64,000 nucleotides of DNA from Xylanimicrobium pachnodae JCM 13526 = NBRC 107786 (GTDB lineage Bacteria > Actinomycetota > Actinomycetes > Actinomycetales > Cellulomonadaceae): assembly GCA_001592145.1 (NCBI GenBank), contig BCWJ01000011.1, forward strand, positions 1-64,000. The letters are read 5' to 3'. The translations under genes and the position numbers were made by a program. Of this stretch, positions 34,807-43,935 are shown one piece after another (the stretch's first letter is position 1; each line of letters opens with the position of its first letter). The notes under the pieces were generated by a model, which did not search any database, had not been told where the DNA came from, and saw only the letters and a program-made list of their open reading frames with translations.

Positions 34807-36045
34807 TCAGCCGATCGCTGCCTGGATGTCGGCGATCATCTTGTCCCAGGCCGCCGCGGGGTCGGCCGCGGTGCCGGAGATGATGGCGGCCTGCGTGTCG
34901 CCCCAGAAGGTCCACACCTGGGCCATCGCCGGGATGGCGGGCATCGGGACACCGTTGGCGCCCACGGCGGCCCACTGGGCCACGATCGGGTCGCTCGCGG
35001 CGGCGGCCGCCGCGTCACGCTGCGCCGGCGGGCGGTTGCCGGCCTTGAACAGCGCCGTCTGCACGGCCTCGGTCGACAGGTAGTTGGTGATGAAGTTCGT
35101 CGCGGCGACGGTGTTCTGCGACTGCGAGGACAGGCAGAAGCCCTGCACGCCCACGAAGGGCTGGGCGGGCTGGCCGCCGGCCGACGGGATCGCGTCGATC
35201 GACAGGTTCAGGTCCTTGAACGAGTCGAGCATCCACGGGCCACCGATGATGAACGGGTACTCGCCCGAGGCGAACTTCTCGACGGCGAGGTCGTACGTCA
35301 GGTCGGTCGACAGCTGGCCGGCCGCGCCCTTGTCGTGCAGCCACTGCGCGAACGCGTGGCCGTTGTCGCCGCCCATGCCGAGCGTGTCGGTGTAGGAACC
35401 GTCGGCGTTCTGCTCGAACACCGGGGCGCCGAACGACGTCTGGATCGGGTAGTAGGTGAACGGGTCACCGCCGGTCCCCGTCTGGACGAGCACCGGGAAG
35501 TCGGTCACCCCGGCGGCGGCAGCGGCGGCCACCGCGTCGTCCCACGTGGCGGGGGCCTCGGGGGCCAGGTCCACGTTGCGGATCAGGCCCACGTTCTCGA
35601 TGGCGTAGGGCAGGCCGAACACCTGGCCGTCGTGCGTGAACGCCTGGATGGCGACGTCCTCGAACTGGTCGGTGAGGTCGCCGAGCGCGAGCGGCGCCAC
35701 GACCCCGTTCTGGATCCAGCCACCGATGCCGTCGTGCGTGCACACGGTGATGTCGGGACCCTCACCGGTCGGGACCTGGGCGACGAAGTCGGGGCCGAGG
35801 TCCTCGAAGTTCTTCTGGATCAGCTCCACCTTGATGCCGGTCTCGGCGGTGAAGCCGTCGGCGGCCTCCTGGACGGGGCCCAGGCGGGTCTCGTCGACCC
35901 ACATCGTGATGGTGGTGCCGTCACCCGCGGCGGCGTCTTCGGTGGGCGTGGCGGCGGTGTCGTCGCCGTCTCCGCCACCGCAGCCGGTCAGGACGAGCGA
36001 CGCGGCCGCCGCGGTGACGATTGAAAGTCGGATGCTCCGTCGCAC
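34807..36045 (-). CDS. malE: Maltose/maltodextrin-binding lipoprotein MalE
   Basis: A 412-residue binding protein. The signal peptide ends in lipobox LTGC with lipid Cys22, followed by a short acidic linker (DGDDTAATPTEDAAAGDG). The mature part matches maltose-binding proteins: TITMWVDE, QNGVVAPLAL, GQVFGLPYAIENVGLIRN, and the aromatic C-terminal lobe with AMAQVWTFWG. The GTG start has AAGGAG about 8 bp upstream. It is the first gene of the malE-malF-malG-GH13 operon and diverges from malR across 257 bp that contain repeated CTGCAAG boxes. Ligand inferred from the GH13 neighbours. Confidence 0.94.
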   Translation of the reverse strand: MRRSIRLSIVTAAAASLVLTGCGGGDGDDTAATPTEDAAAGDGTTITMWVDETRLGPVQEAADGFTAETGIKVELIQKNFEDLGPDFVAQVPTGEGPDITVCTHDGIGGWIQNGVVAPLALGDLTDQFEDVAIQAFTHDGQVFGLPYAIENVGLIRNVDLAPEAPATWDDAVAAAAAAGVTDFPVLVQTGTGGDPFTYYPIQTSFGAPVFEQNADGSYTDTLGMGGDNGHAFAQWLHDKGAAGQLSTDLTYDLAVEKFASGEYPFIIGGPWMLDSFKDLNLSIDAIPSAGGQPAQPFVGVQGFCLSSQSQNTVAATNFITNYLSTEAVQTALFKAGNRPPAQRDAAAAAASDPIVAQWAAVGANGVPMPAIPAMAQVWTFWGDTQAAIISGTAADPAAAWDKMIADIQAAIG

Positions 36046-36137
36046 CAGTAGCTCCTTGAGGTCAGTGCTGTTCGCCAGACCACGGTGGACACCGACGCTG
36101 GCGCGGACAGTTTCACGCTAGGGCGGTCCGGTCCGCC

Positions 36138-36274
36138 CTGCAAGATGTCGGCAAGTTTTGCACGGTCTCGTTGCGTGATCGTTGCTTTGGGTGCCAGGAT
36201 GGAGGCACCGAGCCGGAGAAATCCGTATCAACAGGCGGTTAAGCCCCGGTTCACGACTGCAACACTGCTGCAAG
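36138..36274. promoter_or_regulatory. Candidate MalR operator cluster in the malE-malR gap
   Basis: CTGCAAG occurs at 36138-36144 and 36268-36274, with CTGCAAC at 36257-36263, exactly 11 bp (one helical turn) before the last. GCAA-gtt-TTGC (36151-36161) and TTGCG/GTTGC half-sites lie between. CTGCAAG is the complement of CTTGCAG, which I recall as the MalR-box of Streptomyces mal genes. The local LacI-family MalR is the likely binder. Confidence 0.65.
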
Positions 36275-36302
36275 GGTATGCCCACGGAACGAGGAGGTCC
36301 TG

Positions 36303-37352
36303 TTGTCTGCTGCCCCTGCCGGCCGGCTGCGCCTGGCTGACGTGGCCGCACAGGCCGGAGTGTCCACCGCCACCGTGTCGCGCGTCCTGAACGGCAAGTC
36401 GACCGTGGCCGCCGAGACCCGGCAGGCCGTGCTCGCCGCGCTCGACGTGCTCGGTTACGAGCGCCCCGGCACGTTCCCGGGCCGCCCGGCCGGGCTCGTG
36501 GGCCTCGTGGTGCCCGAGCTGGTCAACCCCGTGTTCCCCGCCATCGCGCAGACGGCCGAGTCGCTGCTGTCGCAGGCCGGGTACACCCCGCTGCTGTGCA
36601 CCCAGTCCCCCGGCGGCACCACCGAGGACGAGTACATCGCCACGCTCGGCGAGCACGGGGTGGACGGCATCCTGTTCGTCTCCGGACTGCACGCCGACAC
36701 CACCGCATCGCACGCCCGCTACCAGCAGCTTCGCCAGCGCGGCATCCCGTTGGTTCTGGTGGGTGGTCACGCGCCCGACGTCGACGCCCCGCAGGTGTCC
36801 ACCGACGAGGCCGCCGCGACCCGCCTGGCGGTGCGCCACCTCGTCGCGCAAGGTCACCGCCGCATCGGTCTCGCCGTCGGGCCCGAGCGCTTCACGCCCT
36901 CGCGGCGCAAACGTGCCGGGTTCGTCGAGGCGCTCGTCGCCGCCGGGCTCGCCATCGACGCCGACGACGCCGCCGAGCACGTCGTCTCGACCCTCTACAC
37001 GGTCGAAGGCGGGCAGGCCGCCGCCACCCAGCTCCTCGCCTCCGGGCACACGGCGCTGGTGTGCGCCTCCGACCTCATGGCCCTGGGTGCGATCCGCGCC
37101 GCCCGCACGCGCGGCCTGCGCGTGCCCACCGACGTCTCCATCGTCGGCTACGACGACTCGCCCCTCATGGCGTTCACCGACCCCCCGCTCACCACGGTCC
37201 GCCAACCCGTGGCCACCCTGTGCCGCGTCGCCGTCTCCATGCTGCTGGCAGAGATCCGCCGCGAGCCCGCCCCGCGCACCGAGATCCTCGTCGAGCCCGA
37301 GCTCGTCGTCCGAGGATCGACTGGCGCAGCCCACGACCCGACCGCACGCTAG
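36303..37352 (+). CDS. malR: LacI-family maltose regulator MalR
   Basis: A 349-residue LacI/GalR regulator: helix-turn-helix RLADVAAQAGVSTATVSRVL, hinge YERPGTFPGRPAG, then the effector domain ending SIVGYDDSPLMAFTDPPLTT. It begins with TTG, preceded by an excellent GAGGAGG, the only sensible start. Divergent from malE and 6 bp before an alpha-glucosidase gene, it should repress both directions through the CTGCAAG boxes and be released by a maltodextrin-derived signal. Confidence 0.92.
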   Translation: MSAAPAGRLRLADVAAQAGVSTATVSRVLNGKSTVAAETRQAVLAALDVLGYERPGTFPGRPAGLVGLVVPELVNPVFPAIAQTAESLLSQAGYTPLLCTQSPGGTTEDEYIATLGEHGVDGILFVSGLHADTTASHARYQQLRQRGIPLVLVGGHAPDVDAPQVSTDEAAATRLAVRHLVAQGHRRIGLAVGPERFTPSRRKRAGFVEALVAAGLAIDADDAAEHVVSTLYTVEGGQAAATQLLASGHTALVCASDLMALGAIRAARTRGLRVPTDVSIVGYDDSPLMAFTDPPLTTVRQPVATLCRVAVSMLLAEIRREPAPRTEILVEPELVVRGSTGAAHDPTAR

Positions 37353-37358
37353 GACGTC

Positions 37359-39080
37359 ATGACCCTCACCCACGAACCGTTCGGCACCACCGAATGGTGG
37401 CGTACCGCTGTCATCTACCAGGTCTACCCGCGCTCGTTCGCCGACGGGAACGGCGACGGCATCGGCGACCTGCCGGGCATCACCGCCCGGCTGGACCACC
37501 TGGCCGCGCTCGGTGTCGACGCCGTGTGGCTCAGCCCGTTCTACCGGTCCCCGCAGAAGGATGCCGGCTACGACGTGGCCGACTACCGCGACATCGACCC
37601 GCTGTTCGGCACCCTCGCCGACGCCGACGCGATGATCGCCCGCGCCCACGACCTGGGGCTGCGCGTCATCGTGGACCTGGTGCCCAACCACACGTCGTCC
37701 GAGCACGAATGGTTCCGGGCGGCGCTGGCTGCCGGTCCCGGCTCCCCCGAGCGGGACCGCTACCTGTTCCGGGACGGCCAGGGCGCGGGCGGCGAGCTGC
37801 CGCCCAACAACTGGCAGTCCGTGTTCGGCGGACCGGCATGGACGCGCATCGACGACGGCCAGTGGTACCTGCACCTGTTCGACTCCTCGCAGCCGGACCT
37901 CGACTGGACCAACCCGCAGGTGCGCGCCGAGTTCGAGGACGTGCTGCGCTTCTGGCTGCGCCGGGGCGTGGACGGGTTCCGCGTGGACGTGGCGCACGGG
38001 CTGGTCAAGGCCGAGGGCCTGCCCGACTGGCACGGCACCGTGGAGATGGCAGGCAGCACCGATCCCAGCACCACCGACCCCGGTGCCCCCGAGGACGGGC
38101 AGACGGAGGCGTCGACGAACGGCCCCATGTTCGACCAGGACGGCGTGCACGAGATCTACCGCTCGTGGCGCGCCGTGCTCGACGAGTTCGACCCGCCGGG
38201 CGAGCGGCACACGCGTGCCCTGGTGGCCGAGGCGTGGGTCGAACCGCTGTCCCGCCTGGCGCGCTACGTCCGCGACGACGAGATGCAGCAGGCGTTCAAC
38301 TTCTCGTTCCTGACCACGCTGTGGGACGCGGCCGCCTACCGGGCCACCATCACCGAGTCGCTCAGGACGCTCGACGCGGTCGGGGCGCCCGCCACGTGGG
38401 TGCTGTCCAACCACGACGTGGTACGCCACCCCTCACGACTGGGCCTGCCCGTGCCCGGCACCAAGACCAACGGCATCTTCGCCCACGAGACGCAGCCCGA
38501 CGAGGCCCTGGGCCTGCGCCGCGGCCGCGCCGCCACGCTGTTCATGCTGGCGCTGCCCGGCTCGGCGTACCTGTACCAGGGCGAGGAGCTGGGCCTGCCC
38601 GAGCACACCGCACTGCCCGACGACGTGCGCGAGGACCCGGCCTACTTCCGCACGGGCCACGCCGAGGCGGGCCGCGACGGGTGCCGCGTCCCCCTGCCGT
38701 GGGCCGCGGGCGAGCCCGCCTTCGGGTTCTCCCCCACCGGCCGCACCTGGCTGCCGCAGCCGACGTCGTGGGCGCCCTACGCCGCCGACGCCCAGGCGGG
38801 CGTCCCAGGCTCGACGCTCGAGCTGTACCGCTCGGCGCTCGCGCTGCGCCGCGAGCACGCGCTCGGGGCGGGCGGCCTGGAGTGGGTGGCCGGGTACTCG
38901 GACGACGTCGTCGCGTTCCGGGTGTTCCCCGCCGACGGCGGTGCGGGCGTGCTGGTGCTCGCCAACCTGGGCACGACGGCGGTGCCGCTGCCCGAGGGCG
39001 CCGACGCGCTGCTGGCCTCGACGGACCTGCCTGGCGACGAGACCCTCCCCGCCGACGTCACGGTCTGGCTGCGCGCCTGA
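37359..39080 (+). CDS. Alpha-glucosidase, GH13
   Basis: A 573-residue GH13 enzyme releasing glucose from maltose, maltodextrins or isomalto-oligosaccharides. The start TEWWRTAVIYQVYPRSFADG is typical of the oligo-alpha-glucosidase branch. The triad is Asp210 in DGFRVDVAHGL, Glu291 in LVAEAWVEP and Asp353 in VLSNHDVVRH. The GNGDGIGDLPG loop is the usual calcium site. No signal peptide, so cytoplasmic. It starts 6 bp after malR and is co-transcribed with it. The VAHGLVK context after the nucleophile resembles actinobacterial maltose-active alpha-glucosidases more than strict 1,6-enzymes; treat that as a guess. Confidence 0.93.
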   Translation: MTLTHEPFGTTEWWRTAVIYQVYPRSFADGNGDGIGDLPGITARLDHLAALGVDAVWLSPFYRSPQKDAGYDVADYRDIDPLFGTLADADAMIARAHDLGLRVIVDLVPNHTSSEHEWFRAALAAGPGSPERDRYLFRDGQGAGGELPPNNWQSVFGGPAWTRIDDGQWYLHLFDSSQPDLDWTNPQVRAEFEDVLRFWLRRGVDGFRVDVAHGLVKAEGLPDWHGTVEMAGSTDPSTTDPGAPEDGQTEASTNGPMFDQDGVHEIYRSWRAVLDEFDPPGERHTRALVAEAWVEPLSRLARYVRDDEMQQAFNFSFLTTLWDAAAYRATITESLRTLDAVGAPATWVLSNHDVVRHPSRLGLPVPGTKTNGIFAHETQPDEALGLRRGRAATLFMLALPGSAYLYQGEELGLPEHTALPDDVREDPAYFRTGHAEAGRDGCRVPLPWAAGEPAFGFSPTGRTWLPQPTSWAPYAADAQAGVPGSTLELYRSALALRREHALGAGGLEWVAGYSDDVVAFRVFPADGGAGVLVLANLGTTAVPLPEGADALLASTDLPGDETLPADVTVWLRA

Positions 39081-39088
39081 CAGTCGGT

Positions 39089-39120
39089 CCTGGGTCCTGC
39101 GCGCAGTCGCAGGACCCGGG
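39089..39120. terminator. Bidirectional terminator with shared GGGTCCTGCG core
   Basis: GGGTCCTGCG (39092-39101) and CGCAGGACCC (39108-39117) form a 10-bp stem with a 6-nt loop, extended by a U-G pair and two more pairs. It lies between the convergent alpha-glucosidase and dusB genes. Confidence 0.8.
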
Positions 39121-39123
39121 GCG

Positions 39124-40329
39124 TCAGCCGCCGCTGACGGACAGCTCGGCCTCGCGCAGCTTGGCCTCCCACTCGGGGCTCAGGTCGCGCGAGTCGAGCC
39201 AGCCGTACGGCAGGTGCGGCGTCTTGGGGGTGCCCGCCCGCCCGCGCTGACCCTCGGCGTCCTTGCCCGGGTAGGGCGCGTCACCCAGGGCGTCGAGGCG
39301 TTCGCGCAGCTCCGCGAGCGTGGACACCAGGGCGAGGGCGTGCCGGGACTCGCCGCCCACGGCGTACCCCTTGAGGTACCAGGCCATGTGCTTGCGCAGG
39401 TCGCGCATGCCCTTGCCCTCCGCCTCGGCGCGGTCGCCGTCGTCGAAGAAGTCGATCATCAGCTCGCCGTGCCGGTAGATGGTCTCGGCCACCTGCTGCA
39501 GGGTGGGGCGCACCCGCACGGTGTGACCGTGGAACGCGGCGGCCAGGTCGGCGAACAGCCAGGGGCGCCCCTGGCAGCCACGCCCGACGACGACGCCGTC
39601 GGCGCCCGTCTCGGCCACCATGCGCAGGGCGTCCTCGGCCGACCAGATGTCGCCGTTGCCCAGCACGGGGACACCGGTGACGGCCTCCTTGAGCCGGGCG
39701 ATCGACGGCCACCGGGCCTGCCCCGAGTAGTGCATCGCGACGGTGCGGGCGTGCAACGCGACGGCGGCGGCGCCCTCCGCTTCCGCGATGGGCCCGGCCT
39801 CGAGGTAGGTCAGGTGCTCGTCGTCGATGCCCTCGCGCATCTTGACCGTCACGGGCACCCCGTGCGGCTCCGCGGCGCGCACGGCGGCGCGCACGATGTC
39901 GGTGAAGAGCTGCCGCTTCCAGGGCAACGCTCCCCCGCCGCCCTTGCGGGTCACCTTGGGCACGGGGCAGCCGAAGTTGAGGTCCACGTGGTCCGCGCGG
40001 TCCTCCGCGGCGATGATCCGCACGGCCTCCCCCACCGTCGCGGGGTCGACGCCGTAGACCTGCACCGAGCGCGGCGACTCCTGCGGCCCGAACGTCACGA
40101 TGCGCAGCGCCTCCGGGTTGCGCTCCACCAGGGCGCGCGAGGTGACCATCTCGGCCACGTACAGCCCGGGGTGGTGGCCGGTGGACGCGCCGGCCTCGCG
40201 GCACAGGGTGCGGAAGGCCGTGTTGGTGACCCCGGCCATGGGCGCCAGCACCACGGGCGTGTCCACCGTGATCGGGCCGATCCGCAACGGAGGCAGCACG
40301 CGCTGGGCAGCATCGAGGGTGGTGGTCAT
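39124..40329 (-). CDS. dusB: tRNA-dihydrouridine synthase (DusB type)
   Basis: A 401-residue FMN enzyme reducing uridine to dihydrouridine in the D-loop of tRNA. The FMN-binding barrel begins VVLAPMAGVTNTAFRTLC; catalytic Cys121 is in LNFGCPVPKVTRKGGGGAL, with KMREG and HARTVAMHYSGQARWPSI following. The C-terminal helical domain is present, slightly long, with an Arg/Gly-rich insertion (GQRGRAGTPKTP). ATG 40329 is the natural start. Alone on minus, it lies between the GH13 terminator and a two-component system. Confidence 0.94.
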   Translation of the reverse strand: MTTTLDAAQRVLPPLRIGPITVDTPVVLAPMAGVTNTAFRTLCREAGASTGHHPGLYVAEMVTSRALVERNPEALRIVTFGPQESPRSVQVYGVDPATVGEAVRIIAAEDRADHVDLNFGCPVPKVTRKGGGGALPWKRQLFTDIVRAAVRAAEPHGVPVTVKMREGIDDEHLTYLEAGPIAEAEGAAAVALHARTVAMHYSGQARWPSIARLKEAVTGVPVLGNGDIWSAEDALRMVAETGADGVVVGRGCQGRPWLFADLAAAFHGHTVRVRPTLQQVAETIYRHGELMIDFFDDGDRAEAEGKGMRDLRKHMAWYLKGYAVGGESRHALALVSTLAELRERLDALGDAPYPGKDAEGQRGRAGTPKTPHLPYGWLDSRDLSPEWEAKLREAELSVSGG

Positions 40330-40361
40330 GGGCTCCAGTGTCCCACCGGACGCCGCGACCC

Positions 40362-40967
40362 CTACAGCCAACCGTTCTCGCGGGCGAGGCGTACCGCCTC
40401 GGCCCGCGTGCGCGCGCCCGTCTTCCCGATGGCGGCCGAGAGGTAATTGCGTACCGTCCCCTCCGACAGGTAGGCGTCGCGCGCGATTTGCGCCACCGTG
40501 CCGCCGCGCTCGGCCAGGGTCAGCACCTCGCGCTCCCGCTCCGTGAGCGGGCTCTCCCCCACGGCCAGCGTCGCGACGGCCAGTTCGGGGTCGACGACGC
40601 GCAGCCCCTGGTGCACGCGCCGCACGGCATCGGCGAGCTGTTCGGCCGGGGTGTCCTTGACGACGAACCCGCTGGCCCCGGCGTCGAGTGCCCGGCGCAG
40701 GTACCCCGGGCGGCCGAACGTGGTGACGATGAGAGAGCGGCAGCCCGGCACCTGGCCGGTCAGGGCCGCCGTGGCCGCGATGCCGTCCATGCCGGGCATC
40801 TCCACGTCCAGCAGGGCGACGTCGGCCCGGGCGTCACGGGCGGCGTCCACCACCTCGTCGCCGCGCCCCACCTGCGCCACCACGCTCAGGTCCGGCTCCA
40901 GGTCGAGCAGGGCTGCCAGGGCGCCGCGCACGAGGGCCTGGTCGTCGGCGAGCAGCAACCGGATCAC
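40362..40967 (-). CDS. NarL/LuxR-family response regulator
   Basis: A 201-residue regulator: receiver domain with phospho-acceptor Asp54 in LLDVEMPGMDG and a C-terminal LuxR helix-turn-helix (LTEREREVLTLAERG, then TVAQIARDAYLSEGTVRNYL). The GTG start overlaps the kinase stop by 4 bp (GTGA), so both are translated together. The pair follows the genes of an ABC exporter and probably controls it. A TGACA-ac-TGTCA palindrome upstream of the ABC genes is a good target candidate. Confidence 0.93.
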   Translation of the reverse strand: MIRLLLADDQALVRGALAALLDLEPDLSVVAQVGRGDEVVDAARDARADVALLDVEMPGMDGIAATAALTGQVPGCRSLIVTTFGRPGYLRRALDAGASGFVVKDTPAEQLADAVRRVHQGLRVVDPELAVATLAVGESPLTEREREVLTLAERGGTVAQIARDAYLSEGTVRNYLSAAIGKTGARTRAEAVRLARENGWL

Positions 40968-42139
40968 GCGGGGAACCGTACCGCGACGCGGAACCCGCCC
41001 AGCGACCCGGGGCCCGTGATGAGGGTCGCCCCCGCCGCGCGCGCCCGCTCGGCCAGCCCGCGCAGCCCGTTGCTGCCCGCGGGCGCCGCCGTGGTGGTGC
41101 CGCGGCCGTCGTCGTCGACCATGAGCTCGCGCTCGTCGAGCGTGACGACCACGCGGCTCGCGGCCGCGTGCCGCAGCACGTTCGTGGTGGCCTCCCGCAG
41201 CGCCCACGCGAAGAGCTCCTGGCGTTCGGCGGGGACGGCGTCGACCGCACTGGGCAGCACCACCTCGATGCCCGCGGCGTCGTACGCGGAGCGGGCCGCC
41301 GCGAGCTCGCCCGCGAGCGTGACCGCCCGCGTGCCCGTGACCATGCCGCGCACGTCCGCGAGCGCCGAGCGCGCGAGCCGCTGGATGTCCGCGAGCTCGT
41401 CGGCCGCGCGGTCCGGGTCGGCGCGCAGCAGCCGGGCCGCGAGCTCGGCCTTGACGGAGACCACCGTCAGGGAGTGCCCGACGACGTCGTGCACGTCGCG
41501 GGCGAGGCGCTCGCGTTCCTGGGCGGCGGCCAGGGACACCACCTCTTCCTGGGCCCGGTAGAGCTGGCGGTTGCGGGTGATGAGCTGGGTGAAGCCGAAC
41601 ACGGCGAAGGCCGAGAGCACCACCGAGATGCTGGTCGAGTCCTCGGGCACCCAGCCGGGGATGACCCGCGGCAGCACGTAGGCGAGCACGGCGAACACGG
41701 CGGCCACCGCCAGCGCGGCCGGGCTGCGCAGCAGGAACACGGCGGTGACGCCCACGAACGTGCTGGCCACGAGCCCGGACTGGGCCCCGGCCAGGGTGGC
41801 GAACGCCACGAACACCACCTGCACGCTCAACGCGGCCACGGCGGCGCGGACCGGGATCGAGCGAACCCGGAAGGAGAAGGTGGAGGCCGCGAAGATCAGC
41901 GCGACGCCCACCGTGCCCGTGACGCCGAGCACCCGCAGCGCGGGCTCGGGCGCGGCGAGCGACGCGGTCAGCGGCTCGGACAGGTACCCCAGCCACACCA
42001 TGCCGAACAGGGGCCCGAAGCGGCGCCACCGGTCGGAACGCCCGAAGGGTGCCCCACCGGCGTCGCGCGCCGGCGGGGTGCCCCACCGGGAGGTGGCCGG
42101 TCCGGACGGCTGGGGCTTCGGTGCGGTCACGGCAGCCAC
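40964..42139 (-). CDS. Sensor histidine kinase, DesK/NarL-partner type
   Basis: A 391-residue membrane kinase. Five or six hydrophobic segments span about residues 42-185 with almost no outer domain, so it likely senses the membrane state or a lipophilic agent. The dimerisation box is ERERLARDVHDVVGHSLTVV, with phospho-accepting His217, and the ATPase domain shows ALREATTNVLRHA (N box) and DDGRG (G box). It starts 16 bp after the ABC permease stop and overlaps its response regulator by 4 bp, giving an ABC-ATPase / permease / kinase / regulator operon. Confidence 0.93.
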   Translation of the reverse strand: MAAVTAPKPQPSGPATSRWGTPPARDAGGAPFGRSDRWRRFGPLFGMVWLGYLSEPLTASLAAPEPALRVLGVTGTVGVALIFAASTFSFRVRSIPVRAAVAALSVQVVFVAFATLAGAQSGLVASTFVGVTAVFLLRSPAALAVAAVFAVLAYVLPRVIPGWVPEDSTSISVVLSAFAVFGFTQLITRNRQLYRAQEEVVSLAAAQERERLARDVHDVVGHSLTVVSVKAELAARLLRADPDRAADELADIQRLARSALADVRGMVTGTRAVTLAGELAAARSAYDAAGIEVVLPSAVDAVPAERQELFAWALREATTNVLRHAAASRVVVTLDERELMVDDDGRGTTTAAPAGSNGLRGLAERARAAGATLITGPGSLGGFRVAVRFPA

Positions 42140-42155
42140 CGTGCCACAGCCGTGG

Positions 42156-42953
42156 TCACACGCGCGCCGTGTCGCGGCGGAACCGCCAGGCCGCGCCGGC
42201 CGCGAAGACGGCGCCCCAGGCGACCACGTTGACCAGCGCGGTCCAGGAGAAGTCGGCGCCGAGCGGCCACCGCACCAGTTCGGCCACCCCGAACACGGGG
42301 GTGAACTGGGCGATGTGGTAGAACACCGACCCCTGGGTCAGCGGCACGAACAGGCCGCCGGCGAACGAGAGCAGCGCCGTGAGCGGACCCAGGATCTGCA
42401 TGATGTTCTCGGTGGGCAGCAGGTAGCCCATGAACAGCCCGAACGCGGCGAGCACGATCGACCCGAGCCAGGCGAGCAGCGCGCCGCCGATCCACGCACC
42501 CACGGTCATCTGGGCGTGGATCGCGGCGCCCACCACGAGCGTCACCGCCACGGAGACCGCGCCCAGGGCGAGCGCCCCCACCAGCTTGGCCAGGATGTAC
42601 GACGCCGGGCGCAGCGGGGTCAGGCGCAGGTGGCGGGTCCAGCCCTGGGACCGCTCGACGGACACGCTCGCCCCGCCCGAGACGGCGGCCACCATGGCCC
42701 CGTACAGCGCCATGGACACGGTGATCCACGCGGTGACGTTGGTGTGCTCGGAGATCATCTGGGTGCGGTAGTCGGAGCTCGCGCCGAAGATCAGCAGGAA
42801 CGCCACGGGCATGACCAGCCCGAAGATGAGCGAGCGGCGGTTGCGGGCCACCCGGCGCAGCTCGACCTTGATGTACCGCGTGTTGACCAGGGCGCGGGCG
42901 GCCGGTGCGGCCGGGTGTGCGGGGGCGGTGCGGGACAGGGTGGCGGTGCTCAT
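42156..42953 (-). CDS. ABC-2 type exporter permease
   Basis: A 265-residue membrane subunit of an ABC-2 exporter with six helices; the central block SQGWTRHLRLTPLRPASYIL and ITVSMALYGAMVAAVSGG are typical. Its ATG overlaps the ATPase stop by 4 bp. With that ATPase it would export a lipid, peptide or antibiotic. Directly downstream lie a kinase and regulator, so it belongs to the stress-sensing exporter modules common in Gram-positive bacteria. Substrate unknown. Confidence 0.9.
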   Translation of the reverse strand: MSTATLSRTAPAHPAAPAARALVNTRYIKVELRRVARNRRSLIFGLVMPVAFLLIFGASSDYRTQMISEHTNVTAWITVSMALYGAMVAAVSGGASVSVERSQGWTRHLRLTPLRPASYILAKLVGALALGAVSVAVTLVVGAAIHAQMTVGAWIGGALLAWLGSIVLAAFGLFMGYLLPTENIMQILGPLTALLSFAGGLFVPLTQGSVFYHIAQFTPVFGVAELVRWPLGADFSWTALVNVVAWGAVFAAGAAWRFRRDTARV

Positions 42954-43876
42954 CGCCGGGCTCCTTCGGTGGTGAGGGCGACGAACGCGTCCTCCAGGTT
43001 GTGGGCGGTCACCTCGACGTCGTGCGCCGCGGTCCTTCCGAGCAGGTGTCGCAGCACGGCGTCGGAGTCGCCCGTGCGCACCAGCACCCGGGCGCCGCGC
43101 TCCTCGACCGAGTCGACGTGCGCCAGGGCGGCCAGGGCGTCGACGGCGGCGGCGCGTGCGGCGTCGTCGTCGATCTCGGCGCTCACGACGCGACCGGCGG
43201 ACAGGGCGCGCACCTCGGCCGGGGTGCCGTCGGCGACCACGCGGCCGTGGCTGACCATCACGATGCGGTCGGCGTACGCGTCGGCCTCCTCCAGGTAGTG
43301 CGTGGCGAAGACGACGGTGCGCCCGCGGGCGGCGTCCGCGCGGATGGCGGACCAGAACTCGCGGCGGCCCTCGACGTCCATGCCGGTGGTGGGCTCGTCG
43401 AGCAGCAGCAGGTCGGGGTCGGGCACCAGGGCCATCGCGAACCGCAGGCGCTGCTGCTGCCCGCCCGAGCACTTGGCCACCGTGCGCCCGGCCAGGTCGG
43501 CGATGCCGGCCCGCTCCAGGTAGGGCAGCGGGTCCACGTCGCGCCCGTACAGGGCGCCCGTCAGCCCCACCGTCTCGGCCACCGACAGGTCCCGCAGCAG
43601 GCCGCCCGTCTGCATGACGGCGGCCACCCGGCCCGCGGCCACGGCGTCGGCGGGCGTGCCGCCCAGCACCGCGAGGGACCCGTCCGTCGGGTCGGCCAGG
43701 CCCAGGATCATGTCGATCGTCGTCGTCTTGCCCGCACCGTTCGGGCCCAGGAAGGCGACGACCTCTCCCTGCTCGATGCGCAGGTCCAGCCCGTCGACGG
43801 CGCGGACCACCGCGCCGGGCGCACGGAACTCCTTGACGAGGCCGCGCAGCTCCAGCGCGGCAGGCGTTGTTCTCAT
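42950..43876 (-). CDS. ABC exporter ATPase (DrrA type)
   Basis: A 308-residue ATPase: Walker A GPNGAGKTTT, signature KCSGGQQQRL, Walker B LLLLDEPTTGMD, switch His in VVFATHYLEEAD. The C-terminal extra domain of about 80 residues (VSAEIDDDAARAAAVDALAA) is that of DrrA-type drug and lipid exporters. First gene of the four-gene operon; its promoter gap of about 180 bp is shared with a divergent MFS pump and holds a TGACA/TGTCA palindrome. Confidence 0.92.
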   Translation of the reverse strand: MRTTPAALELRGLVKEFRAPGAVVRAVDGLDLRIEQGEVVAFLGPNGAGKTTTIDMILGLADPTDGSLAVLGGTPADAVAAGRVAAVMQTGGLLRDLSVAETVGLTGALYGRDVDPLPYLERAGIADLAGRTVAKCSGGQQQRLRFAMALVPDPDLLLLDEPTTGMDVEGRREFWSAIRADAARGRTVVFATHYLEEADAYADRIVMVSHGRVVADGTPAEVRALSAGRVVSAEIDDDAARAAAVDALAALAHVDSVEERGARVLVRTGDSDAVLRHLLGRTAAHDVEVTAHNLEDAFVALTTEGARR

Positions 43877-43935
43877 GGCACGAGCCTCGCGCCGCGGCCG
43901 TCCTCAGGGCAGGCCCGCCCGTCATCGGCCCGGCA

